From an uncultured Aquimarina sp. (GTDB taxonomy: Bacteria > Bacteroidota > Bacteroidia > Flavobacteriales > Flavobacteriaceae), in the NCBI GenBank assembly GCA_947498595.1, contig CANMKX010000010.1, positions 62,001-126,000 of the forward strand: DNA of 64,000 bases, written 5' to 3'. The notes below the pieces were generated by a model, which ran no database searches, was not told where the DNA came from, and was given only the letters and a program-made list of their open reading frames with translations. Shown in pieces: positions 52,945-62,379 of the stretch; within the stretch, counting starts at the first letter, position 1; every line of letters starts with the position of its first letter. The position numbers and the translations under genes were made by a program.

Positions 52945-53567
52945 CAGCAAAAAAAACTGCTGAACTATTATTGCAAATTAATGCAATTAAATTACAACCA
53001 CAAAAACCATTTACATGGGCCTCTGGATGGAAATCTCCTATCTATTGTGACAATCGTATTACATTATCATACCCACCTATTCGTATCTATCTGAAAGAAC
53101 AGATTGCTAAATTCATCGAAGAAGAATATGGTAAACCTGATGTAATTGCTGGAGTCGCTACTGGAGCTATAGGTATTGGAATGATGGTTGCAGAATATTT
53201 GAATTTACCATTTATTTATGTCCGTCCTGAAGCTAAAAAGCATGGTCGACAAAATCAAATAGAAGGAATCGTTCCTGAAGGTAAAAAAGTAATTGTAATA
53301 GAAGATCTAATTAGTACTGGTAAAAGTAGTTTAAATGCTGTTAAAGCACTAAAAGCTGTTAATGCTAATGTAAAAGGTATGGTCGCTATTTTTAATTATG
53401 GTTTCGACATTGCATCTCAAAACTTTGAAGAAGCTGGTGTTAAACTACATACTCTTAGTAATTATAATTCTTTATTAGAACAAGCTAAGGATACTAGTTA
53501 CATCACCGAAAAAGAACAAACTACACTACAAAGCTGGAAAGAAAACCCAGCTGAGTGGAATCAATAA
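52926..53567 (+). CDS. pyrE: Orotate phosphoribosyltransferase
   Basis: 213 residues. FTWASGWKSPIYCDNRITLS near residue 30 is the substrate loop, VIAGVATGAIGIGMMVAEYL follows, and the PRPP motif is VIVIEDLISTGKSS near 120. It converts orotate and PRPP to OMP, the step before PyrF (10227-11039). The start MIFDKNTAKKTAELL agrees with the family. The SRPBCC gene starts 15 nt later, so the two are likely an operon. Confidence 0.96.
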   Translation: MIFDKNTAKKTAELLLQINAIKLQPQKPFTWASGWKSPIYCDNRITLSYPPIRIYLKEQIAKFIEEEYGKPDVIAGVATGAIGIGMMVAEYLNLPFIYVRPEAKKHGRQNQIEGIVPEGKKVIVIEDLISTGKSSLNAVKALKAVNANVKGMVAIFNYGFDIASQNFEEAGVKLHTLSNYNSLLEQAKDTSYITEKEQTTLQSWKENPAEWNQ

Positions 53568-53582
53568 AAATACAATCTCAAT

Positions 53583-53975
53583 ATGAACTTAGAAAGTCCA
53601 GCTGTAACAGTCAATAAAAATCCTCAAGAAGTTTTTGATTTCTTAACAAAAGTTGAAAATTTTGAGCAAATTATGCCTGACAGCAAACAAAAATTTGAAG
53701 TATTAAATGATACTCGTTTCCTTTTTCAATTAAAAGGAATGCCAGAAATTGTTTTAGAACAAAAAGATAGCGTTGCACCTAGCAAAGTAATTTTAGGAGC
53801 TGCTAGTGAAAAACTACCTTTTACACTTACCGCTGATATTAATGAAATCGCAGACGGTAAAAGTGAAACTAAACTTATTTTTGAAGGGAAATTTAATGCC
53901 ATGATGGGAATGATGATTAAAGGTCCTATCCAAAACTTTATTAATACACTTAGCGAGAAACTAGCTCTTATCTAA
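53583..53975 (+). CDS. SRPBCC-family protein
   Basis: 130 residues. It shows the START/Bet v 1-like pattern: VTVNKNPQEVFDFLTKVENF at the start, beta strands in the middle (FLFQLKGMPEIVLEQKDS), and the long C-terminal helix MMIKGPIQNFINTLSEKLAL. The fold binds hydrophobic ligands or partners. Constant neighbour of pyrE in Flavobacteriia as far as I recall. It overlaps birA, which converges on it, by 4 nt. Confidence 0.82.
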   Translation: MNLESPAVTVNKNPQEVFDFLTKVENFEQIMPDSKQKFEVLNDTRFLFQLKGMPEIVLEQKDSVAPSKVILGAASEKLPFTLTADINEIADGKSETKLIFEGKFNAMMGMMIKGPIQNFINTLSEKLALI

Positions 53976-54703
53976 TATAATAGTTTAATCTCTTTTAGAT
54001 CGTATTCTTCTATTTGTTCATCTTCAAGTAATACTTGTAATTTTCCTGTAGAAGAAACATTCTTTATAATACCTACAAAAGATTCACCTTCTATATTTTT
54101 AAATGTAGAAGGTTTATTTTTTCTAAACAAAATAGATTCGTATTCTTTTTGAATTATTGTAAAACTTCTTCTTTCAAGAACTTCGAAACGTTTTTTAAGT
54201 TTATCTACAATTGTATATACCAATTCTTCAAGCTGAAATTGTTTTCCCATAATGTTTTTCATGGAGCTTGCTTGAGGTAAATATTCAAAATCAACTTGGT
54301 TAACGTTTAAACCTATTCCTAATATGACTCCTGTTAATCTGCCATGAGCAACTACATTTTCTATAAGAACACCACAAACTTTCTTTTTTTCAGACAAAAT
54401 GTCATTAGGCCATTTTATTTGTATTTTCGGAATAAGAAAACATTGCAAAGTATCATATATAGCTAAAGCAGTACTCATAGATATATAAAATTGCTCATTT
54501 ATTCTTACCTTATCAATAGGTACAAAAACACTACAAGTCAGGTTCTCACCAGCTTTGCTATTCCATACAGTTCCCATTTGCCCACGTCCAGCAGTTTGTA
54601 AATGCGCTTGAACACAGGTATAAGCATCTACTTTAGTATCTCGAATTAACTCTTTTAAAAAAGTATTTGTTGACTCAATGGCATCAACTTTGATTAAACG
54701 CAT
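53972..54703 (-). CDS. birA: Biotin--[acetyl-CoA carboxylase] ligase
   Basis: 243 residues, the short form without an N-terminal DNA-binding domain. Motifs: IESTNTFLKELIRD near 9, TAGRGQMGTVWNSKAGENLT near 37 (biotinyl-AMP loop), IKWPNDILSEKKKVCGVLIE near 98, and GIGLNVNQ near 128. It attaches biotin to the carboxylase carrier protein but should not regulate transcription. Divergent from rsfS across 100 nt. Confidence 0.94.
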   Translation of the reverse strand: MRLIKVDAIESTNTFLKELIRDTKVDAYTCVQAHLQTAGRGQMGTVWNSKAGENLTCSVFVPIDKVRINEQFYISMSTALAIYDTLQCFLIPKIQIKWPNDILSEKKKVCGVLIENVVAHGRLTGVILGIGLNVNQVDFEYLPQASSMKNIMGKQFQLEELVYTIVDKLKKRFEVLERRSFTIIQKEYESILFRKNKPSTFKNIEGESFVGIIKNVSSTGKLQVLLEDEQIEEYDLKEIKLLY

Positions 54704-54803
54704 GTGTAATTGGTTGTGTTAAGTAAAAAGTTTTAACAAATATGCATAAATAAGGTTACTTAAATCACAAAAAATAATAACTTTACACAAATTAAAAATT
54801 TGC

Positions 54804-55175
54804 ATGGCAAAAAAAGAAGTAAGTACAGATCAATTAATCGCTCACATCATTAAGGGTATAGAAGAAGTTAAAGGTGATGACATTGATATTTTAGACTTAA
54901 GAGATATCGAAAACACTGTATGTAGTTATTTTATCATTTGTAACGGAAACTCTAATACTCAAGTAAATGCAATTGTTAGCTCAGTACAAAAAACAGTTAG
55001 TAAAGAGTTAAAAGATAAACCTTGGCATGTAGAGGGTACCGAAAATGGTGAATGGGTTTTGATTGATTATGTAAATGTAGTAGTACATGTTTTTCAAAAA
55101 CACATACGCGAATATTATGATATAGAAGGGTTATGGGGAGATGCTAAAACCACATCTATCAAAACGAATTATTAA
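54804..55175 (+). CDS. rsfS: Ribosomal silencing factor RsfS
   Basis: 123 residues. Signature: DIDILDLRDIENTVCSYFII near 22, NTQVNAIVSSVQKTVSKEL, and the WVLIDYVNVVVHVFQKHIRE, YYDIEGLWGDA end. RsfS binds uL14 on the large subunit and blocks subunit joining in starvation. It precedes ftsH by 18 nt, the normal Bacteroidota order. Confidence 0.95.
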   Translation: MAKKEVSTDQLIAHIIKGIEEVKGDDIDILDLRDIENTVCSYFIICNGNSNTQVNAIVSSVQKTVSKELKDKPWHVEGTENGEWVLIDYVNVVVHVFQKHIREYYDIEGLWGDAKTTSIKTNY

Positions 55176-55193
55176 AAAAGAAACAAAGCTTAC

Positions 55194-57140
55194 ATGGCGA
55201 GAGATAATAAAAAACCTGAGCTAAACAAAAAGCCAAAATTTAGTGCTTATTGGATTTATGCAGTGCTTCTTGTTGGATTTATTGCTTTAAATTTCATTGG
55301 AGGTAATGGATGGACTGATCCTGCTAAAACAACTCCTTCAAAATTTTACAATTATTTACAAGAAGGTGAAGTTGAAAAAGTAGTCATTGTTAATAAAAGA
55401 GTTGCAAAAGTATATCTTACTAAAGAAGCTGCTGACTCTGATAAACACAAAGATTCTAAATCAAAATCATTCCTTCCTAAAGGAACTGGTGAAGCAAACT
55501 ATCAATTTGAATTTGGAGATTTACAAAATTTCGAAAATCAAATGAGTACAATTATCAAAAAAGATGATCTTACAACTGCAGTAAACTATGAAACAGAAAG
55601 TAATTTCATGGGAGACATCTTATTATCATTATTACCATTTGCTTTAATCATTGGAGTATGGATTTTCATCATGCGAAGAATGAGTGGTGGTGCTGGCGGT
55701 GGTGCTGGTGGTCAAATTTTTAACATTGGTAAATCCAAAGCTAAATTATTTGATCAAAATACCGATGTTAAGGTATCTTTTGAAAATGTAGCTGGATTAG
55801 AAGGAGCTAAAGAGGAAGTACAAGAAATTGTAGATTTCTTAAAAAACCCAGAAAAATATACTTCTTTAGGTGGTAAAATCCCAAAAGGAGCATTACTTGT
55901 AGGACCTCCTGGAACTGGAAAAACATTATTAGCAAAAGCTGTTGCTGGAGAGGCTAAAGTACCTTTCTTCTCATTATCGGGATCTGATTTTGTTGAAATG
56001 TTTGTTGGTGTTGGAGCTTCTCGTGTTAGAGATTTGTTCAAACAAGCTAAAGAAAAGTCTCCTGCTATTATATTTATTGACGAAATTGATGCTATAGGAC
56101 GCGCAAGAGGTAAAAGTAATTTCTCTGGATCAAATGACGAAAGAGAAAACACATTGAACCAATTGTTAACCGAAATGGATGGTTTTGGAACAAATACGAA
56201 TGTAATTGTCATAGCAGCAACTAACCGAGCTGATATCTTAGACAAAGCATTAATGCGTGCTGGACGTTTTGATAGACAAATCTACGTAGACTTACCAGAT
56301 GTAAGAGAGCGTAAAGAAATATTTGAAGTACACTTAAAGCCTCTTAAAAAAGAAGAAGGTTTAGACACTGACTTTTTATCTAAACAAACTCCTGGATTCT
56401 CTGGAGCTGATATAGCTAATGTTTGTAATGAAGCTGCATTAATTGCTGCTAGAAATAATAAAAAAGCTGTTGGTAAACAAGATTTCCTAGATGCTGTTGA
56501 TAGAATTGTAGGAGGTCTTGAAAAGAAAAATAAAATCATAACTCCAGGAGAAAAAAGAGCTATTGCTTTTCATGAAGCTGGACATGCTACAGTAAGTTGG
56601 ATGTTAGAACATGCTGCTCCATTGGTAAAAGTTACCATTGTCCCTAGAGGTCAATCTTTAGGAGCTGCTTGGTATTTACCAGAAGAACGTTTAATCGTAC
56701 GCCCTCAACAAATGCTTGATGAAATGTGTGCTGCGTTAGGTGGTAGAGCTGCTGAAAAAGTAATTTTTGATGAAATATCTACCGGTGCATTAAGTGATCT
56801 TGAAAAAGTAACTAAACAAGCTAGAGCTATGGTTACTGTATATGGTCTTAATGATAAAATCGGAAATCTTACTTATTATGATTCTTCAGGGCAAAGTGAG
56901 CATAATTTCAATAAACCATATAGTGAGCAAACTAGTGAGCTTATTGATCAAGAAATTTCAAAAATAATCGAAGAACAATATCAAAGAGCTATTGATTTAC
57001 TAAAAGAAAATCAAAGTAAACTTACAGAATTGGCTGAAGTTCTTCTTGAAAAAGAAGTAATTTTCAAAGATAATTTAGAAAAAATCTTTGGAGAGCGTCC
57101 TTTTAATAAAAAAGAAGAAATTACCACAGAGCCATCATAA
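55194..57140 (+). CDS. ftsH: ATP-dependent zinc metalloprotease FtsH
   Basis: 648 residues. Two membrane helices (about 18-37 and 141-160) flank the periplasmic domain. The AAA+ part has Walker A VGPPGTGKTLLAKAVAGEA near 236, Walker B IIFIDEIDAIGRARG near 292, and an arginine finger in MRAGRFDRQIYVD near 355. The zinc protease motif is HEAGH near 459. It degrades misfolded membrane proteins and short-lived regulators. Gly-rich GGAGGGAGGQ after helix 2 is a family trait. A perfect terminator hairpin follows. Confidence 0.97.
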   Translation: MARDNKKPELNKKPKFSAYWIYAVLLVGFIALNFIGGNGWTDPAKTTPSKFYNYLQEGEVEKVVIVNKRVAKVYLTKEAADSDKHKDSKSKSFLPKGTGEANYQFEFGDLQNFENQMSTIIKKDDLTTAVNYETESNFMGDILLSLLPFALIIGVWIFIMRRMSGGAGGGAGGQIFNIGKSKAKLFDQNTDVKVSFENVAGLEGAKEEVQEIVDFLKNPEKYTSLGGKIPKGALLVGPPGTGKTLLAKAVAGEAKVPFFSLSGSDFVEMFVGVGASRVRDLFKQAKEKSPAIIFIDEIDAIGRARGKSNFSGSNDERENTLNQLLTEMDGFGTNTNVIVIAATNRADILDKALMRAGRFDRQIYVDLPDVRERKEIFEVHLKPLKKEEGLDTDFLSKQTPGFSGADIANVCNEAALIAARNNKKAVGKQDFLDAVDRIVGGLEKKNKIITPGEKRAIAFHEAGHATVSWMLEHAAPLVKVTIVPRGQSLGAAWYLPEERLIVRPQQMLDEMCAALGGRAAEKVIFDEISTGALSDLEKVTKQARAMVTVYGLNDKIGNLTYYDSSGQSEHNFNKPYSEQTSELIDQEISKIIEEQYQRAIDLLKENQSKLTELAEVLLEKEVIFKDNLEKIFGERPFNKKEEITTEPS

Positions 57141-57185
57141 TCAGTACTTAACCGTAAATAAATTACGGAATTACTGTAAAAAAAT

Positions 57186-57225
57186 AAAAATCTTAATTTA
57201 GCACTCTTGTTAAATTAAGATTTTT
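57186..57225 (+). terminator. Terminator of ftsH
   Basis: Perfect 15-bp stem AAAAATCTTAATTTA / TAAATTAAGATTTTT with a 10-nt loop. The loop and right arm overlap the promoter of the next gene. Confidence 0.88.
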
Positions 57226-57235
57226 TATATCTTTG
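57207..57235 (+). promoter_or_regulatory. Promoter of the LUD-protein/cdsA unit
   Basis: TTG (57207-57209), 18-nt spacer, TATCTTTG (57228-57235). The -33 box is in the loop of the ftsH terminator. Confidence 0.7.
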
Positions 57236-57272
57236 AAATTAAACTAACTGTAATCCCCAATCACAAAAAAGA

Positions 57273-57884
57273 ATGAGTCTATTTAGAAAATTATTTTCTC
57301 GAAAATCTAAATCAGACGAAAAAAGCAATGCCTCTATTGAAGGTAACCAAAGCAAGTACATGCCAGAGGTTAACCTACCTATAGATGAGCAATTTATGAT
57401 TAACTTCAAACGTAACGGAGGTAAGTTTTTATATTGTGATAATGAAAACGAATTACAAGAATCTTTTGATAATATCCTTTTAGAGAATGATTGGTATGAA
57501 AAAGAAGTTTGTTGTTTTGAACCTTCATTAGAAAGTAAATTTCAAGGTTATAATCTTGAATTTACAACTAAAACCACTTCTGATTTCTATTTTGCTACTT
57601 GTGAATATTTAATTGCAGATACTGGAGCTATTCTAATTTCTTCAAATCAATTGCGAGAAAAAAAGCTCCCAGAGTTACCTAATAATCTGATCATTGTTTC
57701 TTCTACCAGTCAATTAGTTGGTAATATAGGAGAAGGTTTAAAAGGGATTAAAGAGAAAAACAAAAATTCTATTCCTTCAAACATTACAACTATCAAAAAT
57801 TTTGGGACCAAAAACGAAAAAGATTTCTTAAGTTACGGAAGTATTTCTAAAAACCTATACCTACTTTTACTGGAAGATCTATAA
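57273..57884 (+). CDS. LUD-domain (LutC/YkgG-like) protein
   Basis: 203 residues. The LUD domain is visible through FKRNGGKFLYCDNENELQES near 44, ATCEYLIADTGAILISSNQL near 110, and the end NITTIKNFGTKNEKDF. LutC is part of the LutABC lactate-oxidation complex, but here no lutA or lutB is nearby, so a lactate role is doubtful. The N-terminus (SLFRKLFSRKSKSDEKS) is basic. It is translated just ahead of cdsA (3-nt gap), suggesting a shared operon rather than a shared pathway. Confidence 0.8.
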   Translation: MSLFRKLFSRKSKSDEKSNASIEGNQSKYMPEVNLPIDEQFMINFKRNGGKFLYCDNENELQESFDNILLENDWYEKEVCCFEPSLESKFQGYNLEFTTKTTSDFYFATCEYLIADTGAILISSNQLREKKLPELPNNLIIVSSTSQLVGNIGEGLKGIKEKNKNSIPSNITTIKNFGTKNEKDFLSYGSISKNLYLLLLEDL

Positions 57885-57887
57885 CTC

Positions 57888-58691
57888 ATGAAGGAATTAT
57901 TAACACGATCATTATCGGGATTTTTATTTGTCTCGATATTATTATCCGCCATATTTTTTCACAAATACACATTCGTAACTGTATTTCTAATTTTTGGTAT
58001 CATATGCATCCAAGAATTACAACGATTAATTCATTTTAAGAATTATTGGCTATACTTAATTTTCATTTCATTAGTTGCTCTTTTCGTTTTTCTTAAAATC
58101 CCTGTATATGTCATTGGCTTTTTATTGGCATTAACTATTATCACAGAACTGCTACTAATCAGAGATTTACTAACAATTAGGATCATCCCTATGTTCGAAA
58201 AGAAAAAATACCTCGTAAGTATTTTTTATCTTATCACAGCTATGTTTTTTCTTATTATGTTGCCTTCATATAGAGGTAGTTATGAGCCTGAAATCATTGC
58301 TGGTGCATTTTTACTTATTTGGACTAACGATACTTTTGCTTATTTAACTGGTAAAAACTTTGGAAAACATAAATTATTAGAAAGAATTTCTCCTAAAAAG
58401 ACAATAGAAGGTTTTATTGGTGGTTTTATATTCTCTCTCATTGCTGGTTATATTATCTCACTATACACTCCTTCACTCTCCTTATACACATGGATTATTA
58501 TTAGTATAATTGTAAGCATTTTTGGTACTTTAGGTGATCTTATTCAATCTAAATTTAAAAGACAAGCTGGAGTTAAGGATAGTGGATCTTTAATGCCTGG
58601 ACATGGAGGTTTATTTGATAGATTAGATAGTGTTATTTTTGCTAGTCCGTTTTTATATCTCTTTCTTTATATTATTCATCATATATCGTAA
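57888..58691 (+). CDS. cdsA: Phosphatidate cytidylyltransferase
   Basis: 267 residues with about seven membrane helices. The C-terminal CDP-diglyceride synthase signature is complete: KFKRQAGVKDSGSLMPGHGG followed by LFDRLDS. It forms CDP-diacylglycerol from CTP and phosphatidate in the inner membrane, the entry to phospholipid synthesis. In operon with the LUD gene. Confidence 0.95.
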   Translation: MKELLTRSLSGFLFVSILLSAIFFHKYTFVTVFLIFGIICIQELQRLIHFKNYWLYLIFISLVALFVFLKIPVYVIGFLLALTIITELLLIRDLLTIRIIPMFEKKKYLVSIFYLITAMFFLIMLPSYRGSYEPEIIAGAFLLIWTNDTFAYLTGKNFGKHKLLERISPKKTIEGFIGGFIFSLIAGYIISLYTPSLSLYTWIIISIIVSIFGTLGDLIQSKFKRQAGVKDSGSLMPGHGGLFDRLDSVIFASPFLYLFLYIIHHIS

Positions 58692-58733
58692 ATTAAATTT
58701 ATCAATCATTATTAACAGTTAACATCAAAGGAT

Positions 58734-58741
58734 TATTTTTG
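58734..58741 (+). promoter_or_regulatory. -7 element for the acyl-CoA-binding protein gene
   Basis: TATTTTTG, 23 nt before the ATG at 58765; -33 box not clear. Confidence 0.4.
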
Positions 58742-58764
58742 TATTGATATTCCTTATATCTCTC

Positions 58765-59025
58765 ATGACAGAAAAAGAATTAAATAGTGCTTTTGAAAAA
58801 GCTTTTGAAAAGGCTAGTAATACTGAGGTACAATTACCTCCGGATATTATGCTGCATTTTTATGCATATTACAAACACGCTACTTATAATGAAGCATTAC
58901 ACACTCCTTCTGGGAATAATATCGTTAGAAATGCTTTTAAATTAAATGCTTTATTTCAGATAAAAAACATGAGTCAAGATGAAGCCAAAATAAAATACAT
59001 AGAGCTTGTCAATAAACATCTTTAA
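58765..59025 (+). CDS. Acyl-CoA-binding protein
   Basis: 86 residues from the ATG at 58765 (the frame reaches a TTG at 58744). The ACBP four-helix pattern is clear: LNSAFEKAFEKASNTEVQLP, then PPDIMLHFYAYYKHATYNEA, with the Tyr and Lys positions that hold the CoA, and MSQDEAKIKYIELVNKHL at the end. ACBPs buffer long-chain acyl-CoA in the cytoplasm. They are common in eukaryotes and patchy in bacteria. It lies just downstream of cdsA, consistent with lipid metabolism. Confidence 0.88.
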   Translation: MTEKELNSAFEKAFEKASNTEVQLPPDIMLHFYAYYKHATYNEALHTPSGNNIVRNAFKLNALFQIKNMSQDEAKIKYIELVNKHL

Positions 59026-59071
59026 ATAATAATATAAGACAATCATTGTTTTAGAACAAAACATAAAATAG

Positions 59072-59103
59072 AAAAAGGGAACAATTTAAATCGCTCCCTT
59101 TTT
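59072..59103 (+). terminator. Terminator after the acyl-CoA-binding protein gene
   Basis: AAAAAGGGA / TCCCTTTTT stem, 14-nt loop, T run; placed between converging genes. Confidence 0.75.
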
Positions 59104-59147
59104 TTATTTTCCAATCACACTCCTTAGTTAAGAAGTCTACTATTACT

Positions 59148-61784
59148 TTAATTTTTCAAGCCTTCTAAACTTGTCTTTAAAGCTTCTATCTTACCTAAAG
59201 CATCAGACTCTTTCTTACGTTCAATAGTAATTACTTTTTCTGGAGCATTATTTACAAAACGCTCATTAGATAATTTTTTCTGTACCGACTTTAAGAAACC
59301 TTCAGTGTACTTTAATTCTTCTGTTAGTTTTTTAATCTCTTCCTCAACATCAACACTTCCTGCAATCGGAACAAAATATTCATTTGATTTCACTCTATAT
59401 GCTAAAGCTCCTTCAACCTTATTTTCTACGTAACTAATCTCAGAAACATTTCCTAATTTAGCTATTACTGTATCAAATAAAGGTTTTACATTTTCATTAT
59501 TTAAAACAGAAAGTGTTATTTCGTCTTTAAATGAAATATTTTTTTCTTTTCTGATCGTACGTATTCCAGACACAACTTCAGCAGTAAATTCAAATGCTGA
59601 AATTAATTCTGAATTCACTTCTTTTGTCTCAGGTAATCTATTAATAATTAAAGCTTCCTCAGGAGATCTTTCTGCTATATTTTGCCATATCTCTTCTGTT
59701 ACAAATGGCATAAACGGATGCACAACTCTCAAGTTATCTTCAAACAAGTTTATTACAGCCTTATATGTTGCTCCATCGATAGGCGCTCCATATGCAGGTT
59801 TTATCATTTCTAAGAACCATGAACAGAAATCATCCCAAACTAATTTATAAATCGTCATCAAAGCATCCGACAATCTATATTTAGAGAAATGATCTTCAAT
59901 TTCGACTAAAGCTTTCTGTAATTTTGCTTGATACCACTCAATTGCTATTTTTGAAGCTGCTGGTTGCTCTATATCATTTGCTATTTCCCATCCTTGAACC
60001 AAGTTAAATGCACTCCATATTTTTTTCTGAAATCCTTTTCCTTGCTGACATAAAGATTCATCAAACATTAAGTCATTTCCTGCAGCACTACTCAACAATA
60101 GTCCTACACGAACTCCATCTGCACTATAATCTTCTATAAGTTTTAAAGCATCTGGGGAGTTCCCTAATGACTTAGACATTTTACGTCTTTGCTTATCTCT
60201 TACTAATCCTGTCAAATACACATTTGTAAATGGTTTTACATCTGCATATTCATATCCTGCAATAATCATTCTTGCTACCCAGAAAAACAAAATATCTGGT
60301 CCTGTTACTAAATCGTTTGTTGGATAATAATATTTAAATTCTTCATTCTCTGGATTGCGTATTCCATCAAAAACACTCATAGGCCATAACCATGAAGAAA
60401 ACCATGTATCCAAAGCATCTGGATCTTGTTTTAATTGCTCTTGTGTTAATGTTGCATTTCCAGTTTTTTCTTTTGCTAGTTTTAAAGCTTCTGTTATATT
60501 TTCTGCTACTACAAAATCTTCTTTCCCATCTCCATAAAAATATGCTGGAATTTGTTGTCCCCACCATAATTGTCTTGAAATATTCCAATCGCGAATATTA
60601 GTCATCCAATGACGGTATATATTTTCAAATTTCTTTGGAAACAATTTTACCTCCTCATCTTCTAAAACAGCTTTAATAGCTGGTTTAACTAGATCTTCCA
60701 TCTTTAAGAACCATTGATCTGATAATCTAGGTTCAATAACAGCTTTTGTTCTTTCAGATGTACCAACTTTATTTAAGTGATTTTCTTTTTTAACTAATAC
60801 TCCTAGTACTTCTAGTTCTTTAGCTACAGCTTTTCTTGCTTCAAACCTATCCTGCCCTTTAAATTGTAATCCAAAAGAATTTAAACTCGCATCTTCGTTA
60901 AAAATATCTATTACTTCTAATCCATGCTTATCACCAAGAACTTTATCATTTTCATCATGTGCAGGAGTTACTTTTAAACATCCTGTACCAAATTCAACAT
61001 CTACATATTCATCTTCAATAATCGGAATAACTCTATTTGCTATTGGCACTATTGCATTTTTACCCTTAAGATGTTTAAATCTATCATCATTAGGATTAAT
61101 ACAAATGGCGGTATCTCCAAAAATGGTTTCAGGTCTTGTTGTTGCAATAGTTAATACATCATCAGTTCCTTCAACTTTATAATTGATATAATATAAAGAT
61201 CCTTGTCTTTCTTCATAAATTACTTCCTCGTCTGAGAGCGTAGTTTTTGCCTCTGGATCCCAGTTAACCATTCTATATCCTCTATAGATTAATCCTTTTC
61301 CATAAAGATCTACAAAAGATTTAATTACAGCTTCTGACATATCGTCATCCATTGTAAATTTTGTTCGGTCCCAATCACAAGAAGCTCCTAATTTTTTAAG
61401 TTGCTCTAAAATTACTCCTCCATATTCATGCGTCCATTCCCAGGCATGTTTTAAAAACTCTTCACGTGTTAAATCGTTTTTATCAATCCCTTGCTCTTTT
61501 AGCTTTGCTACAACTTTTGCTTCTGTTGCAATCGAAGCATGATCTGTACCAGGTACCCAACAAGCATTCAATCCTTTAAGTCTTGCTCTACGGATTAATA
61601 CATCTTGAATTGTATTGTTAAGCATGTGTCCCATATGTAGGACTCCTGTGACATTGGGTGGTGGTATTACAATTGTATACGGTTCTCTCTCATCTACTTC
61701 TGAATGAAAATAATTATGTTCCATCCAATAGTTATACCACTTCTGTTCTACTGCTTCTGCATTGTATTTTCCCAATGATGCCAT
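59148..61784 (-). CDS. valS: Valyl-tRNA synthetase
   Basis: 878 residues. Class I motifs: HMGH in [20 protein letters not shown] near 45, and KMSKS in [16 protein letters not shown] near 532. The editing domain (about 170-330) has [20 protein letters not shown] with the Thr-rich pocket. The C-terminal coiled coil (about 810-878) [20 protein letters not shown] is the tRNA-binding arm of ValS. It charges tRNA-Val and removes misformed Thr-tRNA. Monocistronic, with TACTTTTG (61822-61815) as -7. Confidence 0.97.
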   Translation of the reverse strand: MASLGKYNAEAVEQKWYNYWMEHNYFHSEVDEREPYTIVIPPPNVTGVLHMGHMLNNTIQDVLIRRARLKGLNACWVPGTDHASIATEAKVVAKLKEQGIDKNDLTREEFLKHAWEWTHEYGGVILEQLKKLGASCDWDRTKFTMDDDMSEAVIKSFVDLYGKGLIYRGYRMVNWDPEAKTTLSDEEVIYEERQGSLYYINYKVEGTDDVLTIATTRPETIFGDTAICINPNDDRFKHLKGKNAIVPIANRVIPIIEDEYVDVEFGTGCLKVTPAHDENDKVLGDKHGLEVIDIFNEDASLNSFGLQFKGQDRFEARKAVAKELEVLGVLVKKENHLNKVGTSERTKAVIEPRLSDQWFLKMEDLVKPAIKAVLEDEEVKLFPKKFENIYRHWMTNIRDWNISRQLWWGQQIPAYFYGDGKEDFVVAENITEALKLAKEKTGNATLTQEQLKQDPDALDTWFSSWLWPMSVFDGIRNPENEEFKYYYPTNDLVTGPDILFFWVARMIIAGYEYADVKPFTNVYLTGLVRDKQRRKMSKSLGNSPDALKLIEDYSADGVRVGLLLSSAAGNDLMFDESLCQQGKGFQKKIWSAFNLVQGWEIANDIEQPAASKIAIEWYQAKLQKALVEIEDHFSKYRLSDALMTIYKLVWDDFCSWFLEMIKPAYGAPIDGATYKAVINLFEDNLRVVHPFMPFVTEEIWQNIAERSPEEALIINRLPETKEVNSELISAFEFTAEVVSGIRTIRKEKNISFKDEITLSVLNNENVKPLFDTVIAKLGNVSEISYVENKVEGALAYRVKSNEYFVPIAGSVDVEEEIKKLTEELKYTEGFLKSVQKKLSNERFVNNAPEKVITIERKKESDALGKIEALKTSLEGLKN

Positions 61785-61814
61785 ACTTTGGTCTAGTTTT
61801 TGAAATTAGATGTG

Positions 61815-61822
61815 CAAAAGTA
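61815..61822 (-). promoter_or_regulatory. -7 element of valS
   Basis: CAAAAGTA reads TACTTTTG on the minus strand, 31 nt before the ATG at 61784; -33 box not obvious. Confidence 0.45.
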
Positions 61823-61924
61823 ATTATAATATACTAACTATAGTAAAGATCAACTTGAAAAGGTCTTAATATTTTGATCTTGATTAAAAAGTATTTATTT
61901 TTACGTTTAACAAAAACCTACGTT

Positions 61925-62326
61925 ATGAAAAAAATAGCCTTGATTTTGTTTATTGGTATTTTGAATTTAACCCTCACTGCTCAAGATACTAAAGCCAAAA
62001 TCGAATTTAAATCTAATGTCATTGATTACGGTGAAATCGCAAAAGGTAGCGATGGAGTTCGTGTTTTTGAATTTACGAATACTGGTAGTGCACCATTAAT
62101 TATTTCTAGAGTATATTCTAGTTGTGGTTGTACTATACCTAAGAAACCGAAAGATCCAATTGCTCCAGGCCAAACTGGCGTTATTGAAGTTAAATATGAT
62201 ACTAATAGAGTTGGTCCTATACGTAAAACTATTACTGTATACTCGAATGCCGATCAACCTACTAAAGCTATAAAAATAAAAGGGACAGTTCTAGACACGA
62301 ATAAAAGTGTTCTCGAAAAATCTTAA
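61925..62326 (+). CDS. DUF1573 secreted protein
   Basis: 133 residues from ATG 61925, which begins the signal peptide MKKIALILFIGILNLTLTAQ. The DUF1573 domain, an Ig-like beta sandwich, has DYGEIAKGSDGVRVFEFTNT, SSCGCTIPKKPKDPIAPGQT and VIEVKYDTNRVGPIRKTITV. The family is widespread in Bacteroidota envelopes, function unknown. A perfect terminator follows. Confidence 0.9.
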   Translation: MKKIALILFIGILNLTLTAQDTKAKIEFKSNVIDYGEIAKGSDGVRVFEFTNTGSAPLIISRVYSSCGCTIPKKPKDPIAPGQTGVIEVKYDTNRVGPIRKTITVYSNADQPTKAIKIKGTVLDTNKSVLEKS

Positions 62327-62344
62327 ATAAATTTATATGTATAA

Positions 62345-62377
62345 GAAAAAGAGATTCTATATAGAATCTCTTTTTTT
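62345..62377. terminator. Bidirectional terminator between DUF1573 and protease genes
   Basis: Perfect palindrome AAAAAGAGATTCTA / TAGAATCTCTTTTT with 2 nt between the arms, ending both converging genes; the minus-strand gene stops at 62380. Confidence 0.88.
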
Positions 62378-62379
62378 AT

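Noticed and set aside
55754-56245. 163-residue minus-strand frame inside ftsH
   Set aside because: Fully antisense to conserved AAA+ codons; no start context or independent features.
57273-57884. Lactate utilisation operon
   Set aside because: Only a LutC-like protein is present; no LutA or LutB partners adjoin it.
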